From: JAYWDA01 sp043779185
GTDB taxonomy: Bacteria > Bdellovibrionota > Bdellovibrionia > Bdellovibrionales > Bdellovibrionaceae
DNA length: 48,303 bases
Assembly (NCBI GenBank): GCA_043779185.1
Contig: JAYWEQ010000108.1
Location: 1 to 48,303 of the forward strand
Direction of reading: 5' to 3'
The position numbers were made by a program, and so were the translations under genes. Under the pieces are notes generated by a model. The model made no database searches, was not told the DNA's origin, and was given only the letters and a program-made list of their open reading frames with translations. Positions within the stretch are counted from its first letter, which is position 1. The number at the start of each line of letters is the position of its first letter. Positions 16,773 to 25,126 of this stretch are shown here, in pieces.

Positions 16773-18128
16773 ATGAAATCTAAGATGCAAAAAATTGTTT
16801 CTAAATTCGGTGGCACCTCTATGGGTGATGCCGCTTGCATGCTCCGAAGCGCTCAGATTTGCTTGGACCGAAAGTCTTGCTTGATCGTTGTCTCTGCGAC
16901 GTCAGGAACCACCAATCTTTTACTTGAGTTAGGGCAAAAAGCCGAAAGTGGAGATTGGCTTCAAGTCGAACAAACATTAAAGAGCTTGGCGGATAAGCAT
17001 CTAAAAATTGCTCAAGATCTAAAGATTTCAGCAACGCCTCTTGAATCTTTAAATGTGATGTTGGATGAAATGGCCTCCATGGCAAAAGGCATCTTTTTGT
17101 TACGGGATGGCAGTGTTAAAGCCATGGACACCTTGGTCAGCCTAGGTGAAAGAATGTCGTCTCTTCTTTTCGCTGAAGCCCTTCGTCAAATACAGCCTTC
17201 ACGACATGATCAAGAAAAAGTAATTTGGATCGATGCAAGGAATTACATTTTAACAGATCATCAGTTCGGAAAAGCACGACCTCTGCTGCTTCAAATCGAA
17301 CAAAAGTGCAAAGTTTTAAATGAACTCAACTTTTATGTCACCCAAGGCTTTATCGGCAGCACTGAGGACGGCAGTACCACCACGTTAGGCCGCGGCGGCA
17401 GTGATTACTCGGCGGCCCTATTTGCAGAAGCCATCAATGCCGATATTTTAGAAATTTGGACGGATGTACCCGGCATTGCTAGCACGGACCCAAGGCTTTG
17501 CTCAAAAGCGAAACCATTAAAAGAAATTTCATTCAAAGAAGCCTCTGAGCTTGCGACCTTTGGAGCCAAGGTCCTTCACCCCGCCACTCTTGCCCCCGCC
17601 ATGAGAAAAAACATCCCTGTTTTTGTAGGCTCAAGTTTTGACCCCGCTCAAACCGGAACTTGGGTTCGACGCGAAGTCGAAGATTACCCCTTGGTCCGAG
17701 CTTTAGCTTTGCGAAAGAACCAAGTACTTGTCACTTTGACGACTCCAGAAATGTTGCATGCCCATGGCTTCTTATTTCAAATTTTTAAAGTTTTTAATGA
17801 CCATAAAATTTCAATTGATGCGATTACAACCAGTGAAATCAGCGTTTCTGTCACTTTGGATAATTCAGCCTTAGTGAATAAGGAATTAATCCAAGAACTT
17901 TCTAAATTTGCTGAAGTTCAAAGCGAAGACAACTTATCTTTGATATCTTTAATTGGAAACAATATCAATCACACGCCTGGTCTTGCCCACAAAATATTTT
18001 CAGCTATTCCTGAAATCAACGTCCGAATGATTTGCTTGGGCGCAAGCAAACACAATATCTGTTTTCTGGTGAAAGAAGAACACGGACCTGAAACAATTCA
18101 GCGCTTGCACGAGCTGCTGATTCCTTAA
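16773..18128 (+). CDS. lysC: aspartate kinase (lysine/threonine/methionine pathway entry)
   Basis: Phosphorylates L-aspartate to aspartyl-4-phosphate, the first step toward diaminopimelate, lysine, threonine and methionine. 451 residues. The kinase domain has the nucleotide-binding KFGGTSMGDA at the N-terminus, VSATSGTTNLL, FIGSTEDGSTTTLGRGGSDYSAAL and the WTDVPGIASTDPRL segment. From about residue 305, two ACT domains provide feedback inhibition (VLVTLTTPEMLHAHGF, NVRMICLGASKHNICFLV). The length and architecture fit a monofunctional LysC-type enzyme with no homoserine dehydrogenase fusion. The start could be the ATG at 16773 or at 16785; neither has a ribosome site. Neighbours are not biosynthetic, so regulation is probably local and allosteric. 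Confidence 0.95.
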   Translation: MKSKMQKIVSKFGGTSMGDAACMLRSAQICLDRKSCLIVVSATSGTTNLLLELGQKAESGDWLQVEQTLKSLADKHLKIAQDLKISATPLESLNVMLDEMASMAKGIFLLRDGSVKAMDTLVSLGERMSSLLFAEALRQIQPSRHDQEKVIWIDARNYILTDHQFGKARPLLLQIEQKCKVLNELNFYVTQGFIGSTEDGSTTTLGRGGSDYSAALFAEAINADILEIWTDVPGIASTDPRLCSKAKPLKEISFKEASELATFGAKVLHPATLAPAMRKNIPVFVGSSFDPAQTGTWVRREVEDYPLVRALALRKNQVLVTLTTPEMLHAHGFLFQIFKVFNDHKISIDAITTSEISVSVTLDNSALVNKELIQELSKFAEVQSEDNLSLISLIGNNINHTPGLAHKIFSAIPEINVRMICLGASKHNICFLVKEEHGPETIQRLHELLIP

Positions 18129-18154
18129 GGTTCAATGAAAGTTTGGCTCTTGAT

Positions 18155-18171
18155 AAAAATGTGACATTTTT
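18155..18171 (+). terminator. AT-rich hairpin after aspartate kinase gene, weak terminator candidate
   Basis: AAAAATG-TGA-CATTTTT forms a perfect 7-bp stem ending in a run of T, 26 bases after the lysC stop. A GC-richer repeat, GCTGCC (18183-18188) with GGCAGC (18211-18216), follows before the next gene. No clear promoter for the next gene was found in 18129-18265. Confidence 0.4.
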
Positions 18172-18265
18172 AGGCCTATTTTGCTGCCTTTAGACAGCTT
18201 AAAACTGCCAGGCAGCCAAAGAACTTGTCTTAAGCTGGCAAGATTTTAGCATCACTCTTCTTATA

Positions 18266-20338
18266 ATGAAATCCTTTCTGCTTGTGCCTTTATGGATTAT
18301 TTTTACGGCCCTTCCGACTTTTGCTTTTCAATTGAAAGAAGAGCCCTCGATCCAATTTGAGTTGCAAAATGAGCTGCTTGAAAAGGGCGACGTCCCTATT
18401 TCTTTTAAGACAATTTTGATCACACCAATACAAGATCAATTAAATCCTTTCGAAAATATTCTTTCCTCTGACAATCTTTCGCAAGTGGCTGATGCCGAAA
18501 GACTGTTACAGGGCCCCTCTAGCGATCTTCGTGTCCGAAAAATTCTTTTGGTTAAATCCGCTTTTCGCTTAAATAAATCGATCGATGATGTCAAACAGAT
18601 GCAGCTTCACAAAATAGCCAACCTGCAAAAAGGAGTTGGCTTTGAATACGACCCGAGTTGTCCTAATCTTTGTGATATCTCTGAAAAAGTTCGCTATTTA
18701 CTATTTTCATTAACTGTGACGGCCAATCTTGAAGTGCAATTTTTTTCTTTGGCTGAGGCGACGGACGAAACTAAAAATTTACTGAAGGGTTTAGGAGTTG
18801 AACAAGGGGCCTATGAGCTTCGAATGCTGGGACGAGAGTGGTCCAATATTTTTACTGTTTCCCAGTCGATCAGCTACTTTATTCCAAAAGATTCTAAGAC
18901 GACTGACGTGGTCACCTATCAAATCATGAGCATTAAGGACGTTTCGTATGGAAAACTTCCGAATTTGGATGGAATTATTAAATCAGTGATTAAAAATCAA
19001 ACTCAAAAATTAATTGAATTCTTCAGAAGCCCTAGTCCTAGCTTGGGCCGCCGCAACCCGGCCTCTAGTGGCTATGATAAGGACCTGTACGAACAAGCTC
19101 AGTACCTTCTTGAGGATCCCGCCGGTGATGATGCGCTGGTCGTTCGCGCCGGTAAAGTCCCAAAAAATATTTTTAGCTTCTTAAAAAAAAAATCTTCGGG
19201 GCAAAAAAATGACGAACTTGATGATTGGACGCCTGAAGATTCTGAACTGAAAGACGACTTAAATATTCCATTTAAAAACTTAACTGATCCAGCCCAACCG
19301 ATCATCCAAGGCCGCGATAATCCATTGAAAGTTCAAGAGCTGACAAAGGCTTTCGGACAAATCATCAAAGAAGAGTCTTTAGCCCATCATTTAAAACCAA
19401 AATTTGGAACAATTCATCATTGGTCCATGGATTCTTCGCAAAAAAAAATCACATCAAGCTATATCATGGCCTTTGATAAGGTTTTTGTGGCTTTGTGCCT
19501 GGGGTTCACCAATCGTTTTATGAAGACCGAGCGCGAAGAGGACTTAAGGACTTGGATGCTGGCTCAATCTTACAACTCAATCACCCTGCCTTCTTTATTT
19601 CAACAAAGTTACATCCTCAATGAGGGCGATGTTTACTTAACCCTTTTAACAATCGAAAATGTTTTGGCGTCCAATTGGCGATTTCCAGGCCGAGAAAATA
19701 TGCCGCTCACTAAAAGACTGAAGCCTATTGTCAGTGGCTACAATTATGATTCGGATCGATATGGCACTTGGTACCATTTGTTTGGAATGATTCTTTTTGG
19801 TTATATCAAAAGCGGCACAACAGCGAACTTGGTCGGACGAGTTGAAGCGCTGGGTTCCGATGTCATGGCGGGATTTAACGTCGATAAAACTCAGAAGCAG
19901 TGGATGAATAAACAAGGCGGCTTTGTTGGACAAAACTTAAAGCGAATGGTTTTAACTGGATCATGGAGTCAAATACCTTTAACGCCAGAAAATTTATCTG
20001 AAGATCATTATTTGAACCGAACTGAAGATTTCCGCGATCGGCTGACTTACAATTTATCATCAGAAGTGAAGGCCGAAGCTTGGGGTCAGTTACAGACATT
20101 GGAAACTTTGCGACTGACAAGTTTACAGCAATCTCTTTCAAAATGTCAGATTGATCTGATTTTTGATAATGGTCATGGTTTTGATTCTAGAAATAAATCC
20201 AGTTTCCAGCACCAGGATTTGATCGCAGGTCAGTCTTTGATTCTGCCGTTCAGTAAAAATCCTGTGAAGGCCGTTCGTATCTTTATTAAAGATTGTGAAA
20301 ATAATGAAACATCTTACGTGATGGAAGCGATTCTTTAG
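18266..20338 (+). CDS. secreted protein of unknown function, 690 residues
   Basis: A signal peptide is clear: MKSFLLVPLWIIFTALPTFA, with cleavage after TFA. The rest has no transmembrane helix, repeat array or catalytic motif I recognise. An acidic, low-complexity linker lies at about 318-335 (DELDDWTPEDSELKDD), dividing the protein into an N-terminal half and a C-terminal half rich in aromatic residues. The C-terminal 90 residues alternate hydrophobic and polar positions like a beta domain and contain a Cys pair (SKCQIDL, KDCENN). No ribosome site precedes the ATG; a TATAAT overlaps the start codon but has no matching -35. The next gene follows after 9 bases with a strong ribosome site, so the two are an operon. 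Confidence 0.8.
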   Translation: MKSFLLVPLWIIFTALPTFAFQLKEEPSIQFELQNELLEKGDVPISFKTILITPIQDQLNPFENILSSDNLSQVADAERLLQGPSSDLRVRKILLVKSAFRLNKSIDDVKQMQLHKIANLQKGVGFEYDPSCPNLCDISEKVRYLLFSLTVTANLEVQFFSLAEATDETKNLLKGLGVEQGAYELRMLGREWSNIFTVSQSISYFIPKDSKTTDVVTYQIMSIKDVSYGKLPNLDGIIKSVIKNQTQKLIEFFRSPSPSLGRRNPASSGYDKDLYEQAQYLLEDPAGDDALVVRAGKVPKNIFSFLKKKSSGQKNDELDDWTPEDSELKDDLNIPFKNLTDPAQPIIQGRDNPLKVQELTKAFGQIIKEESLAHHLKPKFGTIHHWSMDSSQKKITSSYIMAFDKVFVALCLGFTNRFMKTEREEDLRTWMLAQSYNSITLPSLFQQSYILNEGDVYLTLLTIENVLASNWRFPGRENMPLTKRLKPIVSGYNYDSDRYGTWYHLFGMILFGYIKSGTTANLVGRVEALGSDVMAGFNVDKTQKQWMNKQGGFVGQNLKRMVLTGSWSQIPLTPENLSEDHYLNRTEDFRDRLTYNLSSEVKAEAWGQLQTLETLRLTSLQQSLSKCQIDLIFDNGHGFDSRNKSSFQHQDLIAGQSLILPFSKNPVKAVRIFIKDCENNETSYVMEAIL

Positions 20339-20347
20339 GAGGATCTT

Positions 20348-20905
20348 GTGAAAAGAAATCTTTTAGCAACTCTGGTTTTAAGTTTGATCGCATTTAAGGC
20401 CACCGCTGACGTATTGAAAGATGTGTCGGCTAAAGTGGTGATTCGAAAAATCTCTGTTCTTGATGGTAAAGTCACTGAAGTTTGCAGGAAAACAATTTCA
20501 GCTCCGGTCTTTCAAATTTTAGAAAAGATGCCAATGGCGCCGCTGCCCTTTGCACCCGTAAAGTGTGAGGCTATGGCCGGCGATTTAGCTCTGACGATCA
20601 CTGTGACCCCGAATATTTTGGAAGCCAATGTTCCGACGGACACCAAAGACTTGATGTTAGCTGATATGGGCGGTGGCCTGGTCACTTACGTCGGTGGAAT
20701 GTTAACCGTCGAGGCGAAGGACTCTTCATCGATGACGTCTGAGCAACTAAAAATTTTGAAACTTCTGCAGGCTCCGATGATGAATGGCTCGGGCTTAGTG
20801 GGCGCCATGCCTTCGAAAGTTTTTATAACGATGATGCCGGTTTCGAACAACGTAAAATCAGTCGATCAGTTCACGGCGACGTTACTGATTGAAGTTAAAA
20901 AATAA
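20348..20905 (+). CDS. secreted protein of unknown function, 185 residues
   Basis: The start is a GTG at 20348 preceded by TTAGGAGGA at the ideal distance; the ribosome site overlaps the stop codon of the upstream gene. The signal peptide is MKRNLLATLVLSLIAFKATA. The mature part is about 165 residues, mostly beta-pattern, with two Cys (VTEVCRKT, PVKCEAM) that may form a disulphide. No family is recognised. Tight spacing behind the 690-residue secreted protein suggests the two act together in the periplasm or at the outer membrane. Confidence 0.82.
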   Translation: MKRNLLATLVLSLIAFKATADVLKDVSAKVVIRKISVLDGKVTEVCRKTISAPVFQILEKMPMAPLPFAPVKCEAMAGDLALTITVTPNILEANVPTDTKDLMLADMGGGLVTYVGGMLTVEAKDSSSMTSEQLKILKLLQAPMMNGSGLVGAMPSKVFITMMPVSNNVKSVDQFTATLLIEVKK

Positions 20906-20910
20906 ATCAA

Positions 20911-21317
20911 CTATTTCCATGGATGTAAAACGAGGCCTGCAGGTATCATTGGGCATATAACGCCACAGCTCGGTTTTTCGGGAGTGAAAACCTGGATTCC
21001 GGAAGAAGTTAAAGTCGACCCGTTACAGCTTCCCGTCTGAAATATATTGCAGCTAAACGCGTTGGGCGCAGGGCAACCTGTCAGTGAATTACAACCCAAT
21101 ACAAAACCTGCTGGCGTCACTTGCAGATATTTCATTCCAGGCATCACCTTACCAAAAACAATAATGGGCTCATCGACGGTCCGTTGTCCTCCGAAAACAG
21201 CAGGATAATCACTCAGTTTGATCAAGCCACTAGGATGCCGATGGAAATCATGACTTCGATTAAACTCATTCCTGATTCAGATTTGAATCTAAAAACAAGG
21301 CCTGGTGAACGTGCCAC
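20911..21317 (-). pseudogene. frameshifted type IV pilin-like (prepilin) gene
   Basis: A GTG at 21317 follows a strong ribosome site (GGGGGAGG, 5-base gap). It reads MARSPGLVFRFKSESG followed by MSLIEVMISIGILVA, a textbook prepilin leader with the peptidase Gly, the Glu at mature position 5 and a hydrophobic helix. It then hits TGA at 21222-21224, after 31 codons. A shift of one base opens a frame that continues to 20911 with a Cys-rich pilin-like body (GCNSLTGC, CNIFQTGSC, CGVICPM). The hydrophobic helix is also shorter than usual, so sequence may have been lost at the junction. A pseudogene is most likely; a sequencing error is possible. No slippery heptamer suggests programmed frameshifting. 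Confidence 0.7.
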
Positions 21318-21420
21318 AGTTGCCTCCCCCAATTTGAACTCTGCTGGAAACTTCAGAATACCTGAGGCTCTTTTTCCATTCAAGGGACTGACTCAGAATG
21401 AGACCTATTGACCACGAAAA

Positions 21421-21915
21421 CTAGTACAATCTTGCCAGCGGCATCGTGTACTGGCCGGGAGAATAGTTTTTCATCCGGTGATCGCGAAGCTGGGTGAATT
21501 CTTTTTTTGACGACGAACTGGAGGCATAAGGATAAATAGCAATGCCCCCGCGCGGAGTGAACTCACCGATGACTTCTAGGTAGTGCGGCTTGATCAACGC
21601 AACAATATCATCGCAAATTGTTTGCACACAGTCCTCGTGAAAATCGCCATGATTGCGGAAGCTAAAAAGATACAGCTTCAAAGATTTACTTTCGATCATT
21701 TTTTTATCAGCGATATAATTAATAAAAATATGCGCAAAATCAGGTTGACCGGTCTTTGGGCAAAGCGAAGTGAATTCAGTGCAAACAAAAGTCGTCCACG
21801 CTATTTTTCCTGGATTTTTATTTTTAAAAGCTTCTAATATTTTGGGCGAATAGGTTTGTGGATAATTCGTTTGCTCGGAACCTAAGGCGAAATCAGCTAA
21901 TTCTTTTTTTCTCAT
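21421..21915 (-). CDS. queF: NADPH-dependent 7-cyano-7-deazaguanine reductase QueF
   Basis: Reduces preQ0 to preQ1 in queuosine synthesis, a four-electron nitrile reduction. 164 residues, the short unimodular form. The active-site motif SLCPKTGQPDF holds the nucleophile C52 and D59. The NADPH-binding region ESKSLKLYLFSFRNHGDFHED is intact in order. The gene overlaps the upstream methyltransferase gene by 4 bases (ATGA), so it is translationally coupled. Other queuosine genes are not in the window. No preQ1 riboswitch is visible upstream, as expected for a downstream gene of an operon. Confidence 0.96.
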   Translation of the reverse strand: MRKKELADFALGSEQTNYPQTYSPKILEAFKNKNPGKIAWTTFVCTEFTSLCPKTGQPDFAHIFINYIADKKMIESKSLKLYLFSFRNHGDFHEDCVQTICDDIVALIKPHYLEVIGEFTPRGGIAIYPYASSSSSKKEFTQLRDHRMKNYSPGQYTMPLARLY

Positions 21916-22622
21916 GCCAGGGCCTTTCCGGAAAGAACTCTTTCTAAGACATCGACAGATGAATCCAGAGTTCTTAAATAATATATTGCTTTTAAAATAT
22001 CTTTTTGTTCGTTGGTTAAATCAGCGTTGGCGCCAAGCTTTGCTTTTCGCTGCTGATAAATATGGTAAAGGCTGATGGCACCGGCCACCGAAATATTAAA
22101 ACTTTGCACAAAGCCATTCATCGGAACAATGATTCTGTGGTCAGCGGCAGCGATCATCTCTGGACTGGCACCATCTTTTTCATTTCCCAAGACCAAAGCT
22201 GTGGGCTTTGTGAAATCCACTTCACCAATCGGCTTTCCACCTTCGAGTGTCGTAACAACCAATTGATAGCCCTGGGCTTTGATGGATTCAATCGCGGCTT
22301 TGGATTCTTTCCATTTTTTTATTTCAACCCACTTATCAGATCCGCGCGATACACCTTTGGCATTTTTAAATTTATCTTGGGTTTCAATCAGATGAAAATT
22401 AGCAAAGCCTAAACCTTCCGCGGTTCGCATGACCGCCGAAATATTACCGCGATCATAAATTCCCTCTAAAACCACCGCCGTTGAAAAATTGCGATGGGCC
22501 ACGACCTCTTCAATTCTTTTTTTACGAGGCTCCGTCAGCAAGGGACCAATCTGATCTAAGATCACCTTGTAGTGCACATTCAAATGAGGGCTGAGGGGCA
22601 GATCAGCAGCGTGAGGAAACAA
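21912..22622 (-). CDS. TrmH/SpoU-family RNA 2'-O-methyltransferase
   Basis: SPOUT-fold methyltransferase using S-adenosylmethionine, probably acting on tRNA or rRNA. Motif 1 is VVLEGIYDRGNISAVMRTAE, motif 2 ALVLGNEKDGASPEMI and motif 3 IIVPMNGFVQSFNISVAGAISL, which makes the trefoil knot. The frame is open to an ATG at 22709, but that would overlap the acyl-CoA dehydrogenase gene by 80 bases. A TTG at 22622, 8 bases beyond that gene's stop and with TAGGCG upstream, gives 236 residues, close to TrmH at 229. The start is therefore a choice. The C-terminal extension after the knot (about 50 residues) is helical. queF follows with an ATGA overlap. Confidence 0.88.
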   Translation of the reverse strand: MFPHAADLPLSPHLNVHYKVILDQIGPLLTEPRKKRIEEVVAHRNFSTAVVLEGIYDRGNISAVMRTAEGLGFANFHLIETQDKFKNAKGVSRGSDKWVEIKKWKESKAAIESIKAQGYQLVVTTLEGGKPIGEVDFTKPTALVLGNEKDGASPEMIAAADHRIIVPMNGFVQSFNISVAGAISLYHIYQQRKAKLGANADLTNEQKDILKAIYYLRTLDSSVDVLERVLSGKALA

Positions 22623-22629
22623 TTCGCGC

Positions 22630-23832
22630 CTACTTAAAAATTGATTCAGGCATTTTTGCCAAATCGCGGGCGATATTTTTCTGATGAGCTTCCAAAGTGC
22701 CGCCACCAATTTCTAAAAGCTTGGCATCACGCCACATTCTTTCGACGACATATTCGCCGACGTAGCCATAACCACCCAGAACTTGGATGGCTCGGTCAGC
22801 CACATTTTTTGCCATGGTTGTCGCGACTAATTTTGCGCCGTCAGAATCAATCCGAGAACCTTCTTTATCCAGTTCAAGTTTTCTAGCGACTTCATAAACG
22901 TACGCACGACTGGCTTTAAAATCAGCGTAGGAATTTGCAATATAAGTTTGAATCTGACCAAAAGCACTGAGCGGTTTCCCGAAAGCTTCCCGCTCTTGGG
23001 CATAGCGATTCATAATTTCTAAACTGCGGCGAGCGATTCCTAAGCTCATGGCCGCCAACGTCAGTCGCTCGATTTCAAGATTTCGCATCATATGAATCAT
23101 TGAATCGCCTTCGTGACCGACCAACTGGTCAGCCGCGATGGTGCAATCTTGAAAAACAAGTTCTGCCGTGTTCGAAGCGCGCATGCCCAATTTATCTTGA
23201 ATTTTTTGCCCGACCGTAAAACCAGGATTATTTTTTTCGACAATAAAAGTTGAAATTAAAGGCCGGCCATTTTTTTCGCCGGTCTTAGCGTAAACCCAAA
23301 CCAAATCACAAGGTGTGCCTTTTTCATCCAGGGTGCCGTTGGTGATCCACATCTTGCGACCGTTGATGACCCACTGATTTCCTTTTTTAACTGCTGTCGT
23401 TGCCATTCCTAGAACATCGGTTCCCACGGCAGGCTCGGACATCGCCATCGCACCCACCCATTCGCCCGAACACATTTTTGGCAGGTACTTTTTCTTTTGC
23501 TCAAGGCTGCCATTGACCGCTAGATTATTTACAAACAGCATCGAGTGGGCAAGATAAGCCAGGCAAAATCCAGGATCAGAAGCGGATAATTCTTCATGCA
23601 CAATAACGGCGGCGGTGGCGTCCATTCCGGATCCACCAAATTCATCAGAAACAGTGATGCCTAATAATCCAAGGTCGCCTAGTTTTCGAAACAAAGGTAA
23701 ATTAAAACGCTCTTTTCGATCGTATTCATGAGCCTGAGGTTCGACCTCAGCATGCGTGAAAGACTTGACGGTTTCGCGCAGCATTCCATGTTCAGATGTG
23801 GGATTAAAAAGATCAAAATCCTTGTAACTCAT
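22630..23832 (-). CDS. acyl-CoA dehydrogenase (isovaleryl-CoA dehydrogenase-like)
   Basis: FAD-dependent dehydrogenase of 400 residues that forms a 2,3-double bond in acyl-CoA and passes electrons to ETF. Signatures present are GAMAMSEPAVGTDVLGM, WVINGRKMWITNG and the C-terminal AIQVLGGYGYVGEYVVERMWRDAKLLEIGGGT. At the usual catalytic Glu position the sequence reads EIGGGT, as in the isovaleryl-CoA group, where the base sits instead on the preceding helix. Here NLEIERLTLA offers that Glu. This points to branched-chain (leucine) catabolism, but substrate range cannot be fixed by sequence alone. It leads a minus-strand cluster with the methyltransferase and queF. TGAGG before the ATG is a fair ribosome site. 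Confidence 0.92.
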   Translation of the reverse strand: MSYKDFDLFNPTSEHGMLRETVKSFTHAEVEPQAHEYDRKERFNLPLFRKLGDLGLLGITVSDEFGGSGMDATAAVIVHEELSASDPGFCLAYLAHSMLFVNNLAVNGSLEQKKKYLPKMCSGEWVGAMAMSEPAVGTDVLGMATTAVKKGNQWVINGRKMWITNGTLDEKGTPCDLVWVYAKTGEKNGRPLISTFIVEKNNPGFTVGQKIQDKLGMRASNTAELVFQDCTIAADQLVGHEGDSMIHMMRNLEIERLTLAAMSLGIARRSLEIMNRYAQEREAFGKPLSAFGQIQTYIANSYADFKASRAYVYEVARKLELDKEGSRIDSDGAKLVATTMAKNVADRAIQVLGGYGYVGEYVVERMWRDAKLLEIGGGTLEAHQKNIARDLAKMPESIFK

Positions 23833-23952
23833 GACGGGCCTCAGTTTGGTTTTGGGGTCTTTTCTTGGTGGCTGAAAGTAAAGCTCTGTTATTTGTTTGG
23901 CAAGGTTTAAAAAGCGTGGACAAGGCCTAAGCCTTTAAGGTTAATTGAGGGA

Positions 23953-25080
23953 ATGAAAATCAGCGTTTTAGCCGTTGGAACGGAATTAACGACCGGGCAA
24001 ATCAATAATAAGAACTCGTCCTGGATTTCTAGAAAACTAAAAGATCTTGGTGTTCTGACCAGCCTGCATTTAACGGTGCCTGACGACCGCCCCTTAATTC
24101 TAGAATCCTTGCAAATTTGTGCCGACCACAGCGATCTTATTTTTGTCACGGGCGGCTTAGGGCCCACTTCTGACGACTTCACAAGGGATGTCATTGCCCA
24201 GTGGACGGGCCGTACCCTGGAATGGCATGAGCCTTCTTGGCAGCATGTCGTCGAACGATTAAGTTCCCGTAGCTATGCCGTTCGAGATTTCCAGAAACAG
24301 CAATGTTTTTTCCCCTCAGGCTCGAGCATCTTAGAAAATGATCAGGGTACGGCGCATGGTTTTTCCATTGAACATAAAAATAAAATGCTTTTTGTTCTAC
24401 CCGGCCCGCCCCGCGAAATTGAGGCGATATGGGCAAAAAATATTTCAACTTGGTTGGATGAAAAAACCGCAAAAATGGATCGCCACTTGACCCTTTCTTG
24501 GGACACATTGGGATACGGCGAAAGTGAAATTGCTAAATGGACCGAAGAAGCCTTGATGGGATCAGGTTTAGAAATTGGTTACCGAGTTCATTTGCCCTAT
24601 GTCGAAGTGAAAGTTTCTTTTTTAAAATCCCAAGAACAGGCCACGCAAGTTTGGCTTCAAAAGCTGGATGAAAAAATTGGTGCCATGACCGTTCTTCGAA
24701 ACGGAGAAGATGCGTCTCAGAAGCTGGGTGAACTTTTAAAGAAATTCCCGCAGATTCAGATTTATGACGCCGCCGGTGGAAGTTTTTTATTTTCGCGATT
24801 AGAAAACCCCTTGCGACCTTTGTTACAAAAAAATAAAATTTCTTTTCATAATTATCTTAGTCCCGATGGAATTGAAATAAATGCAGCCTCGGGGGCTTTG
24901 ATTCTATTTACTCGTAAACAAGAGGAAAACCGAGTGCAAGTTGGTTTCAGCTGGCGCGGCCAAGTTCGTGAAACAATTTTTGAAAGCCCCGTTACTTCTG
25001 TTTTAATGAGCGAACGCCGTCGCCAATACTTTGTTGAAATGGCTCTGCTTTTTTGGCTCCAGCAACTTCAGGACCTTTAG
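23953..25080 (+). CDS. cinA: CinA-family protein with degenerate C-terminal domain
   Basis: 375 residues. The N-terminal MoaB/MogA-like domain (about 1-170; ADP-ribose pyrophosphatase in characterised CinA) is well kept: VLAVGTELTTGQINNKN, FVTGGLGPTSDDFTRDV and LFVLPGPPREIEAIW. The C-terminal domain aligns with the NMN deamidase (PncC) domain. Where that family has AESCTGG, this protein reads IYDAAGG (Y271-G276), losing the conserved Ser and Cys, and later family motifs are not evident. Deamidase activity is therefore doubtful, while the first domain may still work in NAD metabolite repair. GAGGGA sits directly before the ATG. It is divergent from the acyl-CoA dehydrogenase gene with a 120-base spacer. 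Confidence 0.88.
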   Translation: MKISVLAVGTELTTGQINNKNSSWISRKLKDLGVLTSLHLTVPDDRPLILESLQICADHSDLIFVTGGLGPTSDDFTRDVIAQWTGRTLEWHEPSWQHVVERLSSRSYAVRDFQKQQCFFPSGSSILENDQGTAHGFSIEHKNKMLFVLPGPPREIEAIWAKNISTWLDEKTAKMDRHLTLSWDTLGYGESEIAKWTEEALMGSGLEIGYRVHLPYVEVKVSFLKSQEQATQVWLQKLDEKIGAMTVLRNGEDASQKLGELLKKFPQIQIYDAAGGSFLFSRLENPLRPLLQKNKISFHNYLSPDGIEINAASGALILFTRKQEENRVQVGFSWRGQVRETIFESPVTSVLMSERRRQYFVEMALLFWLQQLQDL

Positions 25081-25090
25081 GGGGCTGGTC

Positions 25091-25120
25091 GTTGACCTGA
25101 TCGGTAAACTGAGTTGACCT
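25091..25120 (+). repeat. direct repeat GTTGACCT x2 upstream of the cytochrome gene
   Basis: GTTGACCT occurs at 25091-25098 and again at 25113-25120, 22 bases start to start (about two helix turns), directly before the cytochrome ATG at 25127. The spacing suits a dimeric activator or repressor. It may also be chance. Confidence 0.3.
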
Positions 25121-25126
25121 ATACAT

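Noticed and set aside
18129..18265. Possible lysine riboswitch near the aspartate kinase gene
   Set aside because: The structured spacer is downstream of the gene and lacks the conserved lysine-aptamer core; it is better read as weak terminator hairpins.
18262..18267. Perfect TATAAT overlapping the start codon of the 690-residue secreted protein
   Set aside because: The hexamer 17 bases upstream is CAAGAT, which is no -35, and the predicted transcript would begin inside the signal peptide.
20911..21317. Programmed frameshifting as the explanation for the split pilin gene
   Set aside because: No slippery heptamer or stimulatory hairpin is seen at the junction (GTGGCTTGATC), and the hydrophobic helix is also short, which fits mutation better.
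21121..21411. 96-codon plus-strand frame across the pilin-like pseudogene
   Set aside because: No ribosome site and no family pattern; the minus strand has a prepilin leader with a perfect ribosome site in the same place.
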